Shown: positions 22,995 through 37,715, numbered from the stretch's first letter. The stretch: DNA of 64,000 nucleotides from Nissolia schottii (GCA_003254905.1 QANU01005526.1:189887-253886), one strand, 5' to 3'. The notes: a model not told the origin generated them from the letters alone. Made by a program: numbers and translations.

Positions 22995-25900
22995 TTAAAA
23001 CAAATCCAGTGACATCTTCAGCTTGTTTTGTTTCCACCTAGGAAGCTTGTAGAAGGCAGGTTTTGGCATTCCAAATTTCTCATGGAACTCTTCATTAGAT
23101 AAATATGCCTAGGTTCATCAAAAATGAGATTCCAGTCAATGTTTATAGAATTTTCTAGCATGAAGAGAGTGAATGGCTATTTATTATAACTCAGCTATAG
23201 TAACAAAACTTCTGCATGATATCTCCTCAATAAGGAAGCATAATTATTTATTTACTCACACGAGGGTTCAAAAGAAGAAGAAAACTTCTATAAGGAATGA
23301 CTCTAGTGAGAGGAGTGACTATATTTAAGAGTGAGATCAACAAATCTAGATCATACAACCATGCATGGATGGTCAAGATTAAAAGACATGTAGATGTCAC
23401 ATGATCAATTAAAAAGTCACATAACTTTTGTGCTCTAATCTTGGCCATTCATGTAAATTCTAATGGTTAAAATGTACTCCTCTCACTTTTATATATAATC
23501 ACTCCTCTCACTAGAGTCAATGAAAACTATATCCCTACTTTCTATTACATGGTTTTGTGTTTGCTTGGGGATTAAACCATCAAGAGAAACAAGCAACAAT
23601 TGTCTCCCTACTACTTGGTTTTGTGTTTGCTTGGGGATTAACCCATCAAGAGAAACAAGCTACAATTGCCTCTGATGGAAATCGCTATTAAGGTAATGTC
23701 TGTTTGATAAGAATTAAATTACAAAATAAAAATAGCAATATTCACAATCAACATAAAACAATATCGTAGGTATTACCATTGCTTTTAGTAAAAATAAGAA
23801 GAGTTTAATGGTTATGTATTGTCCATGTTAAAGAATTTTACACTATCATCCAATCATGAGTTGTTGCAAGACTTTTGAAGGGTGTGAGACTCAACAAATT
23901 TTGCTGATGTGACAATACATGATTAGATGACAGTCTAAGACTCTTAAGTTGACAACGCATAACAGTTAAACTCAAATGAGAAGATGGAGTTAAAGCTCAA
24001 AAAAGCAAACTACTTCTAGATCTAAAACCTAAACCCATGATTTATGTTCAAGAACCTAAGTCCAAATTTATATGCGGCTTTGCAGCTGACGTTTGGTTGA
24101 TCACGTAACTATTATAGTAACCACATGACAATTTGGTAATTCATCACAAACATATTTTTTTCTTTTTTCTTTTTATCCTTTAGGGGGGTTGCAAATTTAG
24201 ATATTGGTCTTTCTCAGTGATTCTCCAACAGTAAGAAAAAGCAAGTTGAAGAGACTAGAAGAACAGGTTTAGTGAATGTGACAAAACTGACAGCTAGATT
24301 TCAATAGTTCAGGAAATACCTCTCTTCTGGTTAGATCAATGCCTGTTACTGGATTACCAGAAACCACTCTCAGACGCTCATACGGGAATATCTGCAAATT
24401 CTCTCCCTCCACATTTCTATCTTTCTGAATGACACCTGCAGTATCATTTGATGACCTTGGTTCCGTTGCTGGGGAACCGGACACTGGTGTTGTTTGTTCT
24501 GGAAAAAAAAAAAAAAAAAAAGATGGTAATGAAAAAGAAGAAGAAATGCATGAAAAGAACCATTCTAGTCAGGGTATTAAAAAAAAATACTGAATGACAA
24601 TGAAGAAATCCTATTGCACTATACTCCAGTAATGCACCATATTTATTTGCACTTATTAAAGTGGTTCAAATTCAATGCCTAAACTTAGGATAACAGAAGA
24701 TAACAGAATAATTGACTAGACCTGGGGGAAAACCATGTCCAACTATACCAAAATTAGACAAGATAATTCCAGTGGACCTATTAGTTCACTGTCCAACTAA
24801 ATATATTACACATCAGAACTTGATAAAAGGGAATTTTTTTTTTTCTTTTTTTTTTTGGATAAGAGGAGAATTTTATATTGAGAAGACGAGAAGAACAGAG
24901 GACCAGAGATCCTCAATAAAAGAACAAGAACTAGCAAAAGAAGACATCACAAGAGCAAAATTCTTCAATCGCTAAGCACATCTAAGAGGGGAAGGCCCTC
25001 GAAAAAGATCTTGCACCAAGTAGAAGTCAATCATCTAATTCTATCCAACAAGTGACAAAAGCGATTCTTATTACCAGCGCTGCTGTTGGCAGGAGATCCT
25101 TCAAAGAGCTTCTTGACTACTGAACCCGATTGCCTAGAATCTGAGCCTGCACCACTGGGTACAGGTGAACTACTTCTTCCACGACGGGTACTAGGGGCTA
25201 TAGAAATGCTTCTGTGACCATTAGGGGTAGATTCCTTCGAACTTGCTTTCAATGTGATTCTATTATGTCCCTGAATAATAGATTACGAAGGTGACGAAAG
25301 ACAAACTAACCAAAGGAACATTCTAAAATCATTAGAACTTAAATTAACATAAAAAGAACAAAGTTTACAGTAACATAATAACCCTTTAGCAGACAACCCA
25401 AATTACACATACTATTAAGGCAGTCACTTACTTCTAGACTTTTTGATTTTCCATTGAGAATTGCAAGCTTTCGCTCAAAGGAGTTGCCAAGAATCTGCAA
25501 AACCACCATCATGTCAGTTAAAATAGTTGAAAGATGTACGACAACCATAACTGACATGGAAATCCCCTTCCAAATTTCTTTGGCATGTGTATGATACCGG
25601 ATGGTGACAAATGTGATTTGTGGTGGTTTTGTTTTTTTGGGGGGGGGGGGGGGGGGGGNNNNNNNNNGGGGCGCAAATCTGAAATATATCACATCACATA
25701 GAAATGCAGATGTATGCAAATAAAGTTCCACTTAACATAGAAATAATCTAGTTGTGTGCATTTATGGAAGAACACAAATATGAGGTAGAAATTTCAGGCA
25801 ACTGAATCAGGTAAGGGGAGAACACAAAGAATAAGAATGTAGCAAACATCTTCAGACATCATGAATAAAGTAAATAACATTTCCTGCTATTCCAGAGGCT

Positions 25901-28900
25901 GAACTGGGCAACAGTGTAGGGTCGATCAAAGTGAAGCCATACTGTTTTTTACCATCATAAATGATGTATGAATTCAAAAATCATGATTGATATAAAAAAA
26001 AACAACTAAGTCTTGTTCCACTAGGTGGGGTTGACCACATGGATCAGACGATGTTATACTATTCTATCATAGATCATGTTCACATTCAAACTATTGACAT
26101 CTAGATCTCTTCTAATAGGTTACGGCAGGGGATTGCCTCTAGTCTTTACTAAGTTCCACTACTATCATGCTGAGCACTTTTTAAAATTAATCTATCATAC
26201 TATGGTGATCAATATGTATAATTTTGAGGTGAGGAGACTCACATTTGCTTTTGTGCGATCCCATGAAAAGAAACGAGTGAAAAACGACGGCTCATGACCT
26301 TCCATTACAACATAAACAGGGATATCTAGAGATAGGCCTTCAACAAGAACATCCAGTTCAAGAAATTTCTGCTCATTACAATTTCCATTGTCAGAAAAAA
26401 AAAAGAAAAAGAAAAAAAAAAAAGACTAGCAAATAGATTTTTATCTCATTTTAGATAGTTCCTAACAGATGGCTGTCAAACAATTAGTGAATAATGAATA
26501 ACGGGAAAATAACAATTGAATGTGATTCTTTACGAATTATTGTTAAACCCCATCAAGAAGACTTCTCTAATGATTGTGGGTCTAACTTCAGCCCAAAATC
26601 TAGCTAAGGGGAGGGGAATTCCCCTAGTGATTATAAAGGCTATCTAGATCATATGTCTAACCAATGTTGGACTCAACACTCAACAATTTCTTTGCACAAC
26701 ACAGACGATTTTAACGAAGCACTTAACTACAATGGATTCAATAAGAGAGTACGAGCTCTGGGTGGGTTGAGGTCCAATAATTCTACAAAAATAATAGTAC
26801 AATGCAAAAAAAGTAGCTATGAAATAGTGTTGGGAATTTGTGTTAGTGAAGAATTGAACATGACTAGCTGGGTGAAATGACCAATAGATAAAATGTCTTA
26901 AAGTTTTGGATCAGGATATGGTGCCAAGCCTACGGTTCTACCTAACAATCAATTACCTTTAGTTTCTGTTTTCTACTTTTTAAGTTTATCAATGCTTACC
27001 TCTCAGTGGTCAGTAGTGGATTTGTATCTGTGTGATGAAGGCTATATGAAAAAAGCAATCAATACAAGTGGAAGGCAGACAATTTACCAAGCCAAGGTTG
27101 AGAGCTTCTTCTTTTGATTTGACAGCTGAATGTAAGCCAATCCAAACATAAATCTCTTTTTGGCAATCAAGCAATAACACATCTTCCGTAATTAAGTCAT
27201 CCTGTGTATAGTTGTATATCTCTTTCACCTGAAATATTATTATATTGAGGCCACGCTTAATCACATTCAAATAATATTCTAATATGGATCGTAAAAACTT
27301 TAACAAAGACAGGCCATAATACACACTTCAGTTTCATGGAAGAAACAAATAGATGTCCTAAATTCGAATTGATGCTATAGGCCTTTCAATCTCAATACAG
27401 ATGTCTTTCTTCAGCAATAATACTTGCTGACTCTCAAAAGTTTAGCATTGTATATGTAGTGGACGTTGAAGTTATTACATGTGAGGTGTATAGTACATGA
27501 ACAGTTTCAATTTTTAGAAGCAATATACCTTGAAGTCTCCTGAGTTGGAAGTCCAATAAATTTGCGTGAGAAACAGAACCATCAATTAGACATGCTTGAG
27601 GATAATTCTAAACCAAGTAAGAAGCAGATCATTTTTCTCAAAAGGGTGTTTATCTTACCTCCAGTTACTTTTAGTGCAAACAAATGTGGATCATCTGGGT
27701 ATCCTGGAATTTCTTTCCCTTTTGGATACTCTGCCTTTCCACCAAGAGCATCCCAAAAACCATCAGGTTCATTCCCTTCCCTCACAGATACAGGTAGCCA
27801 TGTTGGCTGCAAGTTGCATCAAGGAATAATATACATGTCCATTAGAAGAAATAGCCTAAAAAGAAAGCAGTAACGTCTAGTCACGTAATTTACATGAATC
27901 AAAATTCCAAACTTATAATTAAATGCTTCTTCCCTAGAGACTATTACTTAAGATATAAAAATTTGCATCAAGGTCAGTTGCAATGACATACATTAAACAG
28001 TTCCACCATTCTATCAAGAAGATTATGGTCTCGAGCTGAAGATAGGTTCCCAATCCAAGTAAATACAGATGCTTCCGTTTGAAGAATGTAGCAATAGGAT
28101 GAATTCAGGGAGGTTGAAACCTATAAAAACGATGATACATAGTCAATAGAAGCATATAGATGATAGAAAACTTGACATAAAAAATGGAACGGGATACACA
28201 CTTTATTACTAACCAACTGTTTCAAGTAAAACAGAATTTAAAAAGAAAATATTAATTTCAGAGGATTATTCTAATTATCGTGTTATATTGGTTCCATCCA
28301 GTAACTATGATAATAGTTACTAATAAGGAATATATGCATATAAAACTGCCAATACTCGAGATTCCTGCAGCAATAGAGCACCGGATACGTTAGCCTTCTG
28401 TTTTTAATCCTTATTCAATCAGAACAAGATTTTGATAAAATAGTAATGAAACATAATAGTAACTCCAACTCTGACAAGAGGTTCAAGCTTGAATATCAGC
28501 TCTTCAAGTGATTGGAAATAAATGATACAATTTTTTCAGAAAAAGGATTCAACAGGTTTTGTTTCAAGGTACTCAACTTTTCTAGCAACTAGAAATGTAA
28601 TAAAATACAAAAGACCGCCATGGATAAAAATGTCAGAATCAATGAAACATACTTGATCAACTTGGATTGCCTGCATGTTATCTGGACTTGTACCTTGAAC
28701 TCGAAACAGAGCTACCTGTTTTTCATTGTAAGTTTCATCCGCCATACTTTTTTCTTCTATAAACTTCTTATATCCCGAACTGTTTCCCCCCTTACAACAA
28801 AAAGAAAAATGAAATAATTCGGGGAATGTTAATTTGTATTAATATTACATACAAGCCTAAAAATGAGACTAGTGGGTACATACCTTAAATATGATTAGTC

Positions 28901-31900
28901 TTTGGAGTATTGAGAAAAACTGAGCTGGCTCCTTACCCTCGTGAATTTGAGCCTGAACAGACATGTGAGGCAAATTGGATAAACTAGGCGGGGTAAAGCA
29001 TGAAAGTCAAAAAAACTTCTATGTGATTGTACTTAAGATGCAGAATATGCATTAGCTGAAAATGAAAAAAACTGCATAGATATCTCCCAAAACAAGAATT
29101 TGACTGTTGCACGCATTTAGTCAACAACTCAATATGAGAGAGTTGGCAAGAAAGGCACTAACCATAACTGGATTATTTCTGGCTGAATCAGCCATAGTAT
29201 TCATGTGGGAAATGGCAGCTGTTTTGTCCTCCTGCAAGCCAAAAATCATAGAAAAATAAGGGCATCGTATGTTAAGAGTTTATCAACAACAAGAACAACC
29301 AAGCATTATCCTACTACATGAGTTTGAGTTCATCAATGGCTACAAAAATTGAAGAACTGAGTACAACAAGGAAAACAAAATTTAGACAGCTTCTGGGAAA
29401 ACATTGCATCTCTGAATCATTCTTTAAATTTCAAAGGCAGGTTTAAAATTGTAAGTTACAATCTAGAGTAAGCAGATGCCGTTAGACTATCCTGTAAAAA
29501 CGAAAAATAAAAAACTTGGATCTTTCCAGTGCCATTCTAGCCTGGTGCTTACCATTACGGATCTGCAGCCAAGCCAAGCATAAAACAAAGTCTCATCCCT
29601 CCCATTTCCAGGAAATGTATACTGTACTATATAGCTATCTCCATTGTGAAGTCTTGTTGGTTCCGTAACTGAAAGAAGGGACAATTCATCACCATCCACA
29701 AGCCAAACCTGAAATTGCAGAGTATTAAGTGAACAGTTAACACTGGCCAAAGCGATCATAGAACAACAACAAACAGCAAGGTTTCGCTCAAGAGGGTACT
29801 TTTATTGTGCCTGTGCAATCTATAGATGCCTCGTTGTCTTCTTCAGGAAGCTCTTTCACTTCATAACCCTGATGCTTGAATATGGCTGAGGCAGAAAAAA
29901 GTAAGCATAAAGAAATGAACTATAGACGACAAACTGACTTCACACTACTCAAATGCAATTAAATTGTATGAGTATTAAACCTGCCACTTTTTCTTTTCCT
30001 TCCTCATAAAGCCTGGGCTCCACTGTTTTAGGCCAATTAGTAAAGTGCGACCGAAATATTGGACTTTCCAATCCCTCTGACAAAAATGTCAAATGAGTCT
30101 TGTTTGATCTTCCTTCATTTCTGACAAATTCCTGGTATTCAGAGATGGTAATGTCTAGTGAGAACAGGCAATGCCCTTAATGCGATGCTTATGGGAAAGC
30201 ATCTACATAACTGACTACACTCATTGATGTAATTGACCTTTCATGTAGTTATGCTTGTTAAGAATTAAGAGGGCTTCATTATTATATACTACTATAAGGA
30301 GTTTTGGCTCCAAAGCAGCCATACAGAATAAAAAATAACTTTGAGAAACCTCTTCCTGAATATATATTCCTCTAGGAATATAATTTGACCTGGTTTCTGT
30401 CCCATTTTTGTACCAAAAAAAGTAGAAATAAAGGTTGAATAGGTTGTAATTTTCACTTAAAAGTTTCAAGAACAAAGGCGAATAGCCAGCAAGTAGTAGA
30501 AAATTAGAAATCAACTGCAGTTAGCAGGAGGTGGAATGTAAGTTGGAATTTGGTTAAGAGAAATGCAGCACATCCAGAAAAATAATGCCAAATTTTTTCA
30601 CAAAAAATTATGGTAGTTGTCGGATGAAACTAAGTGGTATGACCCACTTATTCAACCAAGAGTCAATAAGCATGTCACATCATTCTGGTAACTAAATTTT
30701 CGCAAAGTGTTCCTCTCTAGCTGTGTTATTTGGTTAATAGTTTCAGGTGAGTACCAGCATATGATTTGTTCTTTAGGACTAGGGAAATAAAAGGACTCAA
30801 AATGATAGCACAGCACTTGGAATAGCTGAGATAATCTCTATTAAAGCTCACCTTCCATGAAACAAAAATGAAACTTAAAAGAAAGAGACTCTTACTTCTA
30901 TAGCTTTGGTTGCTGTCCTTCTTTCACTCAATAAAGTCTGCCTTCCCATCCAGACAAAAATCTCACTATCACAGTCCAACATGTAACACTTGTCTGTCTC
31001 AAGCATTTCTCTGCTGAATGCGTTGCTTCCGGTTTCACAAAGTTTTCCCTGTAAATTTATCCTATTGAGAAAACAACCATTGCTTAGCTAAGAGGAACAA
31101 ATACTGAAGCAAATAGAATTATTTTCTATTTCTATCTCTCACATTGCCGGAAGAAATCTGCTTTTCAGTTAAACCGATTAAGATGACTTGGGTCAGTCTA
31201 TTAACAGTGATGCTATTAGGTTGATCCGGTAAGGGTAAAAGTTGAATCAGTTTAACTATTGATGCAATACAAAATTGTTAGATATTTAAGAGAAATATGT
31301 TTAAGCAAGTATGGACTATCAACACATGCCCTGATGCATTCACACAAGCATTGCATGCACACAAATGCATGAACCTCACCAAAATAGCTTTACAGAAGGA
31401 GCTGTAGATTCCTCAACAGAAGGCTGTTCTCGGGGAATGGGAGCATAACCACCAAATAAACTCCAGAATTCACCCACATCAGAATCACCAACAAATTTTC
31501 CATCCTCTACAACAAATAAAAACATGATTTTAACATCTTACTCTCAGAAAAATGAAAAAAAGGATATAAGCATGAAAAGAAGTAGCATATATTCCAACCT
31601 ATTGTTGCCACCTCACATTTTCCACCATGCTTATTCTCCTTGATATACTGAACAACCTCCAACCCTTTGGCTCTCTCTTGAATAGTAGAGTTGCACCCAC
31701 TAAAGAGGAAGATTTTTGATGCAGTGTCCAGTATAAATACATCTTCATGATTCAATGATGACCTCAGAAAAGGCACCTAGTGAATAGATAATAAGCATAT
31801 CAGACAGCACACTCTAATCAACTTCCTAACGAAGGATTAAATGAAATACATGTGAAGATTTTTTTTATAGAAAAATAAATAAATAAATAAATAAATAAAA

Positions 31901-34178
31901 ACTGAAAAAAAAAAAGAGACAAGATAATGATAATATAGGCTATGCTATCTGGCCAATAACACCTATTAGATCAGCAGTAATCACCATTGAAGTCATCATC
32001 TAAAGTTTGCAACCATTGTTCCATCCCTTTGAAAAATACAAAATCATGGCCAAAATAAGAAAATCCCTTTGAAATAATTAGAAAAACCATGCAGTATGTT
32101 ATCGAGACACAAAAAGTATTAATAAGATCTAGTATTTAACTATAATTTTCAGAAGACGTAGGCAGAGGAGGAAATACACATTATCAGAAAACAGAAGCAG
32201 TTAAGTATCAAACTTCAAAGAAAACTCACTTCTTTTACATGAACAACATATTCTCCCTTGCATGTGTACATGCGGACTTGATATTCACCATTCAAGCTCC
32301 CCTGCTTTGAAGAAAACACCCCTTCAATGGGTATAAGACAAGGCTTGAAGTACGACAGAAACTTCTGCGATTCTTGGCCTTGAATTTCCCTATATTGAAC
32401 ACTGCATGATCCTAAGGCTGCATCCAACTCAAGCGCCTTTTCTGAGGCCAAAGCTGAGTCCACCTACAAATACATTACTCAACCGTGAAACAATGCAGAC
32501 CATGTTGTTTAATCATTGTCCATTAATGTATAGTTACATGTCATTTGATTACTGTGTTCATTGTTTAATGAATCATTTAGATCAAATGATGTGGATAGAT
32601 ACTTGTTCCAACAGCAACCAAGCCTTTTCCTTGGCTCCATGGATTAGAAGACGTCATAGTGTCTATGTTAACAATCAAATCATTAAACCAAAATATTTTG
32701 TAATGGTTTTGCCTATAGTTTTTCTAAGCTATTGGGATTCCCTCCATCGGTAGATAGATATTTGTTCCTTGAAACAAAACTTCTTGCTCAAACTTAGCAT
32801 TTCTCCATGAATACTTGTATAGAACTCATTTCATTAATAACACCGCAGACTTAGGAGTTAACTTCTTATACAAAATAACTTTCCTTGGTCTATATCTATC
32901 CACATTTAATTTGGCACGCAATTATTAGATAAGTCAATACACATCCATAGCGTGTTTTTCTGTTCCCTAAACTGAAATGAATCAAATGGCACATCAAGTA
33001 TGTTTTATTTTGAAATTTTCAGAACTATGAATAAGTCATTATAGTTTCAGTAAAATTGATGAGAAACAAGACATGAAATTGTTTTAGGAAAATGGTGGAC
33101 CACATTAGGAGTAAAAAGAATAAGGAACCAATTGGGAGAAAAGGGGACCTTAGGGTAATAGAGTCTAAAACATATTTTCCCGCAGAAAATTAATAGCAAT
33201 AAGAAATTATCACTGCAAGCAAGAAAGTAAAACAAGAGTGGATAGAAACCTTTTTAGTATCACTTCCCAGCCAATAATGTATGTCATACTGCGGAGGGCC
33301 ACTTTTTGGAAAAACTGCCTGTTCCAGCAATGAGCAAACATGTAAGAAGGTATTGATCTCATATCAAGAGAAAATAAGCTCGTACTGACAGCGAACCACT
33401 AAAACGCCATTATGGTGAAGTAGGAGTCCGAAAGTAATGGGGTCAAATTCAAAGATTGATAGTGAAACTGTGAAAGAGACAGTGATGAAAATCTTTGAAA
33501 ACTTGGATTTTGATTGAGATATAGTCATCAATTTCTTTATGGATTTAAAAGGATCAACAAGGAAATAACGGGGGCAATATCTTACATTCAAAACTATGTA
33601 TGCACTTCCACTATAGAATTTTTCATGGCTTGACTTTGACACTGGAACCAACTGCTGGTTCTCAATACACCAAACTTCTACGCCTCTAAAATAGAAAGTT
33701 AAGTATAAAACAATAAAATTGAATAAAGAAAGGAGGTGCATTTTAAGGTAAAATTTATTGCTGTGAAGAACAAATCTGGAAGAAGTAGGACAAGAAAAAA
33801 TAAACTCCAAAAATATGCCTCCAGGCCGAGATTTTATGTGCCTGCCGACTATTTTTAAAACATGTATCTATTACATGCAAGAAACTATCTCTCCATCTTT
33901 CTTTCTTAATGTTTTCTCCATAATCAAGAAGGAATTCATCTAGTGACTGCGGATGTTGTCTCTAGTGCGAGTTTCATTATCAACAGAAATTGATTGTAAT
34001 TTGGTTTTCTTTAGCACATAAATTTTTTTTTTTGAAAAACTGAACCCATAGATAATTATTGTGTAGTCAACAGACTAACACGAAAGATAAGGCAATTTAA
34101 AAGAAAATGGTTGTAAGGATACGGGTTTGCTCCTGCTGTTTGGAATGCAGAATCCAAGTCTTTAATGAAATTAGGCAT
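22995..34178 (-). CDS. VLN1: Villin (VLN1-type actin-bundling protein), 22 coding exons
   Basis: Binds and bundles actin filaments through six gelsolin-like repeats and a C-terminal headpiece. Exons: 34123-34178, 33586-33685, 33250-33318, 32230-32463, 31599-31776, 31380-31506, 30896-31061, 29981-30131, 29800-29885, 29553-29708, 29163-29231, 28884-28952, 28653-28790, 27992-28120, 27659-27806, 27529-27539, 27088-27228, 26243-26368, 25432-25494, 25075-25270, 24320-24498, 22995-23108. All borders are GT-AG and every phase joins; total 2706 nt, 901 aa (Arabidopsis VLN1 ~909). Visible motifs: [10 protein letters not shown] start, [44 protein letters not shown], and headpiece with [23 protein letters not shown] and KWKQNK-like RWKQNKL near the end. 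The linker before the headpiece is short and Ser-rich. VLN1 type is favoured because the repeat-boundary residues match it; that subtype is Ca2+-insensitive in Arabidopsis. Confidence 0.93.
23298..23519. mobile_element. MITE in the last villin intron
   Basis: Ends in tgactctagtgagaggagtga at the left and its near-perfect reverse complement at the right, the match continuing for about 40 bp (tatat, agtgaga). About 222 bp. The interior also contains a partly inverted pair around aagtcacataac. No coding capacity. Confidence 0.62.
23541..23672. repeat. 66-bp tandem duplication in the last villin intron
   Basis: Two adjacent units share ttggttttgtgtttgcttgg, ggattaa.ccatcaagag and aaacaagc.acaattg with only a few differences, so the duplication is recent. 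Intronic. Confidence 0.75.
25641..25667. other. Poly-G run and assembly gap (nine Ns at 25659-25667)
   Basis: A run of about twenty G residues runs into nine Ns and then four more Gs. It lies in the intron between villin exons 18 and 19, so the coding sequence is unaffected. The real length of the homopolymer is unknown. Confidence 0.95.
27529..27539 (-). other. 11-nt micro-exon of the villin gene (exon 16)
   Basis: Exon 15 ends in phase 1 (a single G after Gly), while exon 17 begins in phase 0 with the conserved [12 protein letters not shown] block. Joining them directly breaks the frame. An 11-nt exon flanked by a cag acceptor and a gtatat donor restores it and adds Asp-Phe-Lys before VKEIY. 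With it the complete coding sequence is exactly divisible by three. Confidence 0.8.
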
Positions 34179-35780
34179 TGTCTCTGGCTGTAATACTCCC
34201 CCAAAATAACTGAAAGCTAGAATCTTCTGCAATCCAGGATTTAAGTTTAGTCCTCAGAACCTGACTCTAATATAAATAAGGGAAAGATAGAAATTGCCAA
34301 AAAGTAATCTTTCGAAGTTTCCAATGCATAGGAAACAAACAATCAAATGTTTCCGCTGTTAACTCTATAGGATTATATTGTCAAAAATTTTCTGGTAAGG
34401 TTTTTAAATGACTAGGGACTAAACAATGAGAGAAAGAAGAAAGAAACTTGGGGAGTTTACATTCATTAGACATTCTTCCCATTTATTATCCAGAAGCAAT
34501 ATGACTAATAGTAAATTAGCCACGATAAGCAAAGACATGCTACCATTATACAATTAATCTCAAACAGTTAAGATGGAATTTATAGAATAATAATAATTGA
34601 ATCTATTATTTCCATAATCTGCAGAATCTAGTATTGGTATGCCAGCCAATGGACTGCAAATTACTCAAACCATAATGCCATGTAACTAATGTAAGAATTT
34701 ATTCCTATCATGTGAATAAGCCAACGCATGACAGCTGTTATCATGGCATCTTACCACCAAATACGATAATAAAAGAAAGAGTTTAATTTTTATCCACTGA
34801 CAATGTAAAGTTTTTTTATGTTGTCATTCATTCAAATTTTGGCACTTAAGTAAAAACAATTGACAGAAAGGTTATGCGTGTGGATAGATGTGATTGGATG
34901 ACAACGTAAGAGACTATATAGTTTATAGTATTAGTGGATACTAATTAAACTCAGAAAGAAATTACTTAGCGTTCTGATTATTTTTGGTATGGAAATATTT
35001 CAAAAGGAAGCACCAAATATGAAATGTACGTGTATGTTGTTACTACGACACTTTTTTGTTTTAACCTACGTCACTTTGATGCTCAAGTAAACCACAATTA
35101 AAGGATTTTTATTTTATTTTATTTTTCTGTAACTATTTAGTTGATAACTTTTCATGTGATTTTCAATATGCTCAATTTTAAGACATGGATCATTCTATGA
35201 CCTCTATAGTCCATACTTCAAAGTTCAAAAATCCATATCTACTGGGAAGTGAGAATATATAGCCTCAAAGCAGCAAGAAATCTAACATGTATGGTTTTCG
35301 GGTGAGAATCACCCGGAATCAATTTTGACAGTAGTTAGAATAGAAAATTTCTCACTTCTACCGCTCCAAGATTGATTATGGGTGTTTCACCTGAAAACCA
35401 AACACGCTATTAGCTATTGATCTCAAATCATCTTTTTATTTATAAAAGAAAAAAAAATGAAAAAAAAATGGTTTGATAAGCTAGGCCCTAGTGATATCCC
35501 AAAGATCAGCAAAACACTTAAGCACGCTGCATGTTATTCTGCAGCAGCCAATACCCACAAAATCCTCATATTTGTTAAGCTTCTGAAATCCAAATCACAA
35601 AAGCCATTACTTTATTTTGGGGAGGGGGGCAAATAAAAAATGTTGCAAATAAAATAAAAAAAATAAAAAAGGAAAGAAAGAAATAAGATGATCTAAAGTT
35701 TGAAAAGCAGAAACTTTCAGAATCTGCAAAAACAGGAAACAAATTCAATGAACACCAAAATTCAGTTGACCAGATCATAC

Positions 35781-35890
35781 CTTGTTTGTGCAGCAGATTC
35801 AGGAGAGGATTCAAATTTCAACTACTAATTAGCAAGTGAGAGTGATGGAGGTGATGGTGATGGTGATGCTTGAACAGAGGGAAAGAACAA
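35781..35890 (-). other. 5'UTR exon and leader of the villin gene
   Basis: The minus strand has a consistent donor (acaag|gtatgatc) at 35781/35780. The coding exon 1 acceptor (tattacag) lies at 34188-34190, ten bases upstream of the ATG. This implies a 1.6-kb intron (34188-35780) in the 5'UTR. The upstream limit is only approximate. Confidence 0.5.
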
Positions 35891-35899
35891 ATGTTGGAT

Positions 35900-36500
35900 A
35901 TTCCAATTTTTGCCACATTGAAAAACAAAAATGTAATCTGAAAATGAAAATCAAAATGGGGGACATTTTATATTGGATGGTAAACGGTACTAATAAAACA
36001 TTGAATATTGATTAATAGTGTTTGGTACATCAGAAAGTGACTTGTGGAAAAACTAAAAACAAAAACAAAAAGGGGGAAAGAAAAAAAAAAAGCATGCTTG
36101 ACTTTATCGTCCAGCTAGTAAGGGGGGCCCACAAAAGTCACTTTCTAGTTGTTTTCACTTTGCACACTAAGCTTGATGATGAATCAGGCGCAGCTTGGTT
36201 TCTTTCCTTCCTTTGTTGTGTGTGTTTTGTGTAGTCGTTGCAGTTGCAGTTGCAGAGAGAGGGATTGAAAAGAAGGGATGAAGATGAGGACTTCGGCAAA
36301 AAATGTTATTTGTATTCATATAGATCCTGAGATACCATGCCGTTATATTTTTAACTATTAGAAGAGGTGGGATGAGATTTTATAGAGGTGTGATCATAAT
36401 GTTTCGTTTTAAGAATACAAATAACACAAATCTATCCAAGTTCACTTGAGTTTATAACAATCTTAGACACGGCTCCTAGATATATGTTGAATCTTTGTGT
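35900..36500. other. Villin upstream region
   Basis: AT-rich putative promoter area of the villin gene. No second gene is visible. A cagttgcagttgcag short repeat occurs at about 36240. Confidence 0.45.
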
Positions 36501-37715
36501 TGGATTTTTACTATTCTTTTTTAGAGAGCACGCAAGACATTAAATCAATTCAATGGTAGTTAAGCATTAAATAACATTAAGAACAAATTTAATTACTTAA
36601 TGAAATTATTATACATTAAACAAAGTTGAATTAAGAAAACATTGTATCAATAAGGTTACGTCAAGACTTTAGAAAAGAGGGTTTAGTTCATAGTAGAAGA
36701 AATAACATATCAAGAAAACAAAAAAAGAATTGAAGAAACCAATGCCATGGTAGAATAGTGAAGAAAACTTGAAATAGAGTTGAATTCGGATCTCCCTATC
36801 TTTACGTCACCCTTCGAGATTGTCGTCTTTCATTCTTTGGAGCTCCCTTAGGGTTGCTTCTTCTTAGAAACTAATTGAATATATGTTTAGGCATGTCTAG
36901 CTCTTGTATTTATATTGAACGAGACAAAACTAAGTTAAGAGATGTAAAAACACACTCATGGGCTTGCGACAAGCGCTCAACTACACTATAGGGCCACTCA
37001 GGCACTCTTAAATATTGACTCAGCCGAGCTTCTAAAGCTCAGGCCACCCGAGTGCTACCAAAGACTGCTCAAGCATTTTTGTTCTGTTGACGCCAACACT
37101 ATAGCATTGGCACAATGCTATAGCACTGATGTTGTTGTGCACCACTTAAGCACTGAAGGACACCACTCGAGCGCTCTAGCCCCCATCTGAAGCTATTTTG
37201 TTGGATCTTTATGTTGTAGTCCAAGTTCTTTCATTGAACCTTCTTCTTCATGTCCTTGAAACCTATACATCAATGAACAAACTCTTGTATTAATCCTAAA
37301 ATGCATGAAATGCATTAAGAGTGTATGCATGGGAAAGAGGGTTAGATTAATTGAAACACCCTAGCTAATTGTTTACCCGTACGTAGTAAACAATGCTCAC
37401 TAGGTTGTTTTCTACCTAGTGGGAATACTTATAGTCCGTTAGTAGTTTTGGAAAATAGGCATTTAGGAAAATAGGGACCGATTTTAAACTTCTCATTTGC
37501 ATCGATTATTTAATAAAATAGAGCCATGCGTCGGAAAGAACAACTATAACAAGCGGTAAAGCCCTCAGGCTTAGCGAATAACAGTCGAGTAATAGCAAAG
37601 TATAAACTGTACATACATTTCGGTCCATCACAAAATCACATGGTTATAATTACAATAAATAATATACAAGTCACATGTCTGACTATACATAATACATGTC
37701 ATCAAAATACAGGGG
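36500..37715 (-). mobile_element. LTR-like gypsy-type sequence with palindromic array
   Basis: On the minus strand the order is a block at 37300-37700, then an array of small palindromes at 36960-37180 (aagcgctc, cccgagtgct, ctatagcattgg, actcgagcgctc), then a TATA box (caatataaata, near 36910), then a leader. This is the layout of an LTR promoter. No coding genes are present. Edges are not defined; it is interrupted on the right by the solo LTR at 37721. Confidence 0.4.
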
